Assembly: GCA_028280265.1 (NCBI GenBank)
Contig: JANQMD010000022.1
Location: 53,134 to 117,133, forward strand
DNA from: Flavobacteriaceae bacterium
Lineage (GTDB): Bacteria > Bacteroidota > Bacteroidia > Flavobacteriales > Flavobacteriaceae
Direction of reading: 5' to 3'
DNA length: 64,000 nt
The first letter of the stretch is position 1. Each line of letters begins with the position of its first letter. A model generated the notes under the pieces. It was not told the origin of the DNA. It searched no databases and worked only from the letters and a program-made list of their open reading frames with translations. The translations under genes and the position numbers were made by a program. Shown here in pieces: positions 59,525 to 64,000 of this stretch.

Positions 59525-62500
59525 ATGCGTTTGAGAGCTCTCATTCTTCTGTTGCTTTGTATTTTCGCTAGCCAATCGATATTAGCACAATTAAGTACGA
59601 AACACTATATTCCACCTTTAACATCATCCGATGGTGTAGGAAATCAATACATCTATATCTCTACTCCAAAGAATAGAGACATCCCTTTTTCGGTTACTTT
59701 TGTAGGTCAACCTGCTTCAACTACAATTACAGGTACTGTTTCCAATGCGAATCCACGAGAAATTCTAATTGGGAATAATTTTACCCAATTAATTACTCCT
59801 ACCTTCTTGGTAAGTTCTGTTGTAAACAACAAGGGTTTTATTATTGATGCTGATGATGTTATATATGTATCTATTAGAACACGCTCTGATAATACATTCC
59901 ATGCAGGGGCATTGGTAAGTAAGGGGTTAACTGCCTTAGGAACACAGTTTAGAGTTGGAGCTTTTGTAAGAGAAACTCAGGTAATCAATCATTTGGCGTT
60001 TGCTTCTGTAATGGCCACAGAAAATAATACAACTGTTACATTCAGTGATCTTCCTGCAACTGCTGTTTTGTTGAATTATACAGGAACATTTCCTTTTAGT
60101 GTTTCTTTAAATGAAGGAGAAAGTTATATCATCGCGATACAAGATAGTGGAGCCCAAAATCCCAATGATTTAATTGGAACATTAATCAGCTCAGATAAGC
60201 CCATAGTAGTAAATTCAGGGTCTTCTACTGGAAGCTCAGGTTTAGGTGCTGGTCGTGATTATGGAATCGATCAAATTGTAGATGCTTCAAAAATAGGTTC
60301 AGAATATATATTTGTAAGAGGAGAGGGGCTTCCTGGAACTTCTGATGCATGGGAAAATGTAATTATTGTTGCTCACCAAGATGCTACAGATATCAGAATT
60401 AATGGAACTTCACTGGTGGCAACCATTAATGCTGGTCAATACTATGTTATAGAAGGCAACCTTTTCAACGGCTCAGGGAATATGTATGTAAACACTTCAA
60501 AACCTGTATTTGCCTATCAAAGTGTAGGGGGTACAGCTGGTTCTGAAGCGAATCAAGGAATGTTTTTTGTTCCTCCTTTAAGTTGTGAAAATCGTGGAGA
60601 TGTAAATAATATTGCTAGCATTAATAATATTGGGAATGAGATTTTTAATGGAGGTGTGACCATTGTAACAAATGCGGGCGCTACGGTTACCGTAAATGGA
60701 AGCCCCATAACCTCAGCCCCATCTATTGTTTCTGGTAACCCCAATTATGTAACTTATAAAATTAACGGTTTAACAGGAAATGTGTCTGTAGCAAGTACAC
60801 AAGAATTGTATTGTGCCTATTTTAACAGAAATGGTTTTGCTACTTCGGGAAGTTTCTATTCGGGTTTCCCATCTCCACCTGAGATTAATTTTTCCAACAA
60901 TGTTTCTGTTTTAGGAAATTGTATCCCTAATTTAACGATTGTGTCTCCTAACATTGCACTGTTCGATACTGTTGAATGGTTTTTTAATGATGGAAGCGGG
61001 TTTGTGACTACAGGAAATACAACAAACACGATTACACCTACTCAGGCTGGCCGATATAAATTGGTTGGTACTATTACTTGCTCTGGCTCAACTTTTGACT
61101 CTCAAGAGATTCCTGTAAGCTTATGTCCTGATGATCTCGATGGAGATCTTATCATTGATAACGTGGATGTAGATTTTGACAATGATGGTATTGCAAATTG
61201 CGACGAGTCTAGAGGAAATGTTAATATCGATTTCACCAACATCAACAACCCTATCCTTAACTTTATGGATAGTTCTACAGATGCTACTTTTATAACGCCT
61301 ACGTTGAATCAAACTGGAGTATCTACCATCACAGGTGATGCCACAGGAAATATTACTACCAATGTAAATCCTGCATTAAACAATGAACTTACGTATACTC
61401 TTGCTTTCAATGAGCCTGCTAACGTTGAGTTCCTGCAAAACACTGCCGTTACACATACCATAGTAGACGGAGAAGTATTTACCATATCTATTGGGCCTTC
61501 TACAAAAAACATCACTTTAGTAGATCCTGATAATATCTTATTAATTGATACTGATTTTGATGATTTTTTCGAAACAGGAGTGAATAATTTTTCAGCTTCT
61601 GTAATTCGTTTTAAGTTAAATCCTACGCCTAACGGAACAACCCCTTTTCGCTTTGTAGCTAGTGAGGTTACTCAGGTTTCATTTCGTCATTACTTAGGAA
61701 ATCTAACACAAGCCTCTTCGTTTGCTGGAAACTTTAAACTCACCTGTTTTAAGCGAGACAGTGATGGAGATAACATCCCGGATGCTCTGGATGCAGATTC
61801 CGACAACGATGGTATTCCTGATTTGGTAGAGGCTTCTGGAATGCTGGTAACATTGACTGGAAATGACACAAATTTAGATGGGTTAGATGACTTCTTTACC
61901 TCGGGTACAATTACTCCTTTAGATTCTGATGGTGATGGAGTTCCCAATCATTTGGATTTGGATAGTGATAATGATGGTGTCTACGATCTCTTCGAATCTG
62001 GTCATACTCAAAGCGATGCGAATTTAGATGGTCGCATAGACAATGCTGCCGCTACTGTAGGCGCAAACGGACTAGTAAATGCTCTCGAAACAGCTCCCGA
62101 TAATTTTATTCTATCCTACACTGTTGCCAATCCTGATGCTGATGCCTTACTAAGTTTTTTAGATTTTGACAGCGATGGAGATAATTGTTCAGACGTTATA
62201 GAAGCAGGTTATATAGATGGCGATGGCGATACTATTATCGGTACTTCGCCCGTAACAGTAAATGCAGTAGGAAAAGTAACAGGAATTCCCGATGGATATA
62301 CAGTCCCTAACTCTAATTACAGTACTGGTGCTCCTATCATACTAAATACTCCTTTTGTAAATGTTTCATTGTGCGAAAATTCTACATCTACCATCACCAT
62401 AGACAGTACCGCTGATGCATTCCAATGGCAACAAAGCACGGATGGAGGAACGAACTGGACAACACTCGCAAATAATGCTTCCTATAGCAATGTAACAACA

Positions 62501-64000
62501 AACACATTACAAATTGCAAACCTATCACGAGGTTTCAACAATTATCAGTATAGAGTTCAACTACAACGAACTGGAAATAGCTGTGGAAGCACGTCCAATG
62601 CAATTACCTTAACTGTAGAACCTGTGCCTGTCATCAATACACCTATCAATTTAAGACAGTGTGATGACAACAACGATGGTTTCAGTATTTTCAACTTAAA
62701 CGAAGCTGCTGTAAACATCTCTGCAAATTTTGCGAATGAAACCTTTGTCTTTTACCCTTCAGTTGCAGATGCACAAGCTGGTACAAATGCATTTACAACC
62801 GCCCAATCCCAAGCATTTACAAACAGAACTGTGAATACCGATGTTGTGGGTGTAAGAGTTATTTCTGCTTTTGGTTGTCATAGTGTGGGGCAAGTTAACT
62901 TAGTGGTATCTCCGAGTGCCACCATTGTAACTTCTACATTTACGCCAAGAACATTTACTACCTGTGATGACTTTGCTCCAGATACAAATGGTGTCAATAA
63001 TGACAGAGATGGGGTTTCATCCTTTGACTTTAGTCAGGTTGGAACAGATTTATTAAGCCTATTCAATGCTTCCGTTAGACCCAATTTAATCGTTTCATAT
63101 TACAGAAACTTAAACGATGCACTTTCTGAAATCAATGCAATAACAAACCCTGCTAACTATCGAAATATAGGGTATCCTAATTCACAACAAATCTTTGTTC
63201 GTGTAGACAATCGAGTGAACAACGATTGTGTTGGGGTGGCTCCTTTAATCAACTTAGTTGTCGACCCTGTTCCAACAGCAGGTACCGTTCGTAATCTAGA
63301 GCTTTGTGATAATCTAGATGATGGCGATGGCTTTAATGGAATTGTGCAAACTTTTAATTTAAGCAGTCAAACTGCGACTATTTTAGGCTCACAAAATCCA
63401 GCAAACTATCAGGTAACCTACCATGTTTCTCCTGGAGATGCCGCTTCTGGAGCAAATGCCATTACAAATACAACAGCCTATGAGAATAGAACTTCACCTA
63501 ATAGGCAAACCATTTATGTAAGAGTCACCAATACATCAAATCCAACACGGTGCTTTACAAACCATACAAGCTTTGATTTGATTGTACATCCGCTACCAGT
63601 AGCGAATCCAGCTGGGCCTGTAGAAGTTTGTGATGATGATTCTGATGGGTCTGCACAGAACGGAATCTCTCAGTCTATTCCTATAAGAGCTAGGACCGAA
63701 GCAGCCATTCTAGGAACACAAGACCCTACGCAGTTTTCTGTTTCTTATCATGCCACTAGACAAAATGCAATTAATGGTGTACTTCCATTGAATGATGTTA
63801 TTTCCAATCAAGCTCTGACAAATAATATTGTCTATGTAAGAGTATTTAACTCCACCACCATGTGTGCAAACGGTATTTCACAATTTGATGTCATTGTTCA
63901 TCCACAACCAGCACTTCCTATAAGCATAACCAACTACGAAGATTGCGACAACAACTCTAACGGTACCTTTAGAGATGGAATTATTAGTGGTATTGATTTG
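59525..64000 (+). CDS. Large secreted surface protein with thrombospondin type 3-like repeats (partial, runs off the window)
   Basis: The gene opens MRLRALILLLLCIFASQSIL (signal peptide, ending AQ) and stays open through 1492 codons to the right edge. Residues about 30-420 form an IgGFc-binding-like domain (SSDKPIVVNSGSS, YIFVRGEGLPGTSDAWENV, INAGQYYVIEG). Thrombospondin type 3-like calcium repeats follow at about 530-560 and 740-850 (DLDGDLIIDNVDVDFDNDGI, DSDGDNIPDALDADSDNDGI, DSDGDGVPNHLDLDSDNDGV), then an Ig-like domain (about 940-1040) and at least four units of about 110 aa with a CDDNxDG opening and FQVTYH/FDLIVHP strands. These are typical of gliding- or T9SS type B cargo, but the C-terminus needed to show the sorting signal is outside the window. 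Probably exported to the cell surface. Confidence 0.9.
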   Translation, partial: MRLRALILLLLCIFASQSILAQLSTKHYIPPLTSSDGVGNQYIYISTPKNRDIPFSVTFVGQPASTTITGTVSNANPREILIGNNFTQLITPTFLVSSVVNNKGFIIDADDVIYVSIRTRSDNTFHAGALVSKGLTALGTQFRVGAFVRETQVINHLAFASVMATENNTTVTFSDLPATAVLLNYTGTFPFSVSLNEGESYIIAIQDSGAQNPNDLIGTLISSDKPIVVNSGSSTGSSGLGAGRDYGIDQIVDASKIGSEYIFVRGEGLPGTSDAWENVIIVAHQDATDIRINGTSLVATINAGQYYVIEGNLFNGSGNMYVNTSKPVFAYQSVGGTAGSEANQGMFFVPPLSCENRGDVNNIASINNIGNEIFNGGVTIVTNAGATVTVNGSPITSAPSIVSGNPNYVTYKINGLTGNVSVASTQELYCAYFNRNGFATSGSFYSGFPSPPEINFSNNVSVLGNCIPNLTIVSPNIALFDTVEWFFNDGSGFVTTGNTTNTITPTQAGRYKLVGTITCSGSTFDSQEIPVSLCPDDLDGDLIIDNVDVDFDNDGIANCDESRGNVNIDFTNINNPILNFMDSSTDATFITPTLNQTGVSTITGDATGNITTNVNPALNNELTYTLAFNEPANVEFLQNTAVTHTIVDGEVFTISIGPSTKNITLVDPDNILLIDTDFDDFFETGVNNFSASVIRFKLNPTPNGTTPFRFVASEVTQVSFRHYLGNLTQASSFAGNFKLTCFKRDSDGDNIPDALDADSDNDGIPDLVEASGMLVTLTGNDTNLDGLDDFFTSGTITPLDSDGDGVPNHLDLDSDNDGVYDLFESGHTQSDANLDGRIDNAAATVGANGLVNALETAPDNFILSYTVANPDADALLSFLDFDSDGDNCSDVIEAGYIDGDGDTIIGTSPVTVNAVGKVTGIPDGYTVPNSNYSTGAPIILNTPFVNVSLCENSTSTITIDSTADAFQWQQSTDGGTNWTTLANNASYSNVTTNTLQIANLSRGFNNYQYRVQLQRTGNSCGSTSNAITLTVEPVPVINTPINLRQCDDNNDGFSIFNLNEAAVNISANFANETFVFYPSVADAQAGTNAFTTAQSQAFTNRTVNTDVVGVRVISAFGCHSVGQVNLVVSPSATIVTSTFTPRTFTTCDDFAPDTNGVNNDRDGVSSFDFSQVGTDLLSLFNASVRPNLIVSYYRNLNDALSEINAITNPANYRNIGYPNSQQIFVRVDNRVNNDCVGVAPLINLVVDPVPTAGTVRNLELCDNLDDGDGFNGIVQTFNLSSQTATILGSQNPANYQVTYHVSPGDAASGANAITNTTAYENRTSPNRQTIYVRVTNTSNPTRCFTNHTSFDLIVHPLPVANPAGPVEVCDDDSDGSAQNGISQSIPIRARTEAAILGTQDPTQFSVSYHATRQNAINGVLPLNDVISNQALTNNIVYVRVFNSTTMCANGISQFDVIVHPQPALPISITNYEDCDNNSNGTFRDGIISGIDL

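Overview
The window reads as an AT-rich chromosome segment of a marine-type Bacteroidota, most likely family Flavobacteriaceae. The grounds are a type IX secretion (T9SS) type A C-terminal signal, a myxol/saproxanthin-type carotenoid cluster, a LytTR/LytS system with '2TM domain' proteins, DUF3276, DUF1573-YajC, a long NusB, and promoters of the TTTG-N18/19-TAnnTTTG kind. I see no rRNA, tRNA, CRISPR array, intact transposon or prophage.

Layout. 0.1-3.1 kb: folD, a PAS protein, then convergent small genes (DUF1579-like secreted protein, cupin, lipoprotein). 3.2-7.0 kb (minus): a LytTR response regulator, five tandem 2TM-domain genes and a LytS-type kinase carrying a sixth 2TM domain at its C-terminus. 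7.0-14.7 kb (minus): a DUF2141 protein, then the carotenoid operon crtI-crtB-crtZ-crtD-cruF-crtY behind a MerR/B12-binding regulator that keeps the CarH photoreceptor motifs. 14.9-16.0 kb: ECF sigma factor and membrane protein. 16.0-19.9 kb (minus): zincin protease, P-loop kinase, threonine aldolase. 20.0-21.1 kb: prfB without a programmed frameshift. 21.5-23.6 kb (minus): ECF sigma, HEAT-like anti-sigma candidate, DUF4097.

24.1-46.6 kb (minus) is the most unusual part. Two giant secreted repeat proteins (4032 and 2384 aa) flank a 751-aa T9SS type A protein. The giants have 14 and 13 copies of a beta-rich unit of about 110 aa. In five of these units a seven-repeat propeller-like domain sits inside a loop. 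Both giants end in a nearly identical 218-aa block with two dockerin-like calcium loops and the tail GRIKQF, and neither shows a type A signal. The middle protein begins with a cohesin-like domain. A cohesin/dockerin-like surface assembly, with the T9SS protein as anchor, is the most interesting testable idea here. It is inference.

47.5-59.4 kb is core metabolism and transport: brnQ; nusB-DUF1573-yajC; leucine dehydrogenase; an ABC exporter; DUF3276; a menaquinone-linked group (thioesterase, alpha/beta hydrolase, isochorismate synthase); a pRiA4b ORF-3-like protein; and an ABC-2 type transporter pair. From 59.5 kb to the right edge runs an incomplete giant surface protein with thrombospondin type 3-like calcium repeats.

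Intergenic DNA holds several short tandem repeats and two palindromic elements that share TGTCATTCC/GGAATGACA-like ends. Domain and family names come from motif recognition by eye, not from database searches.
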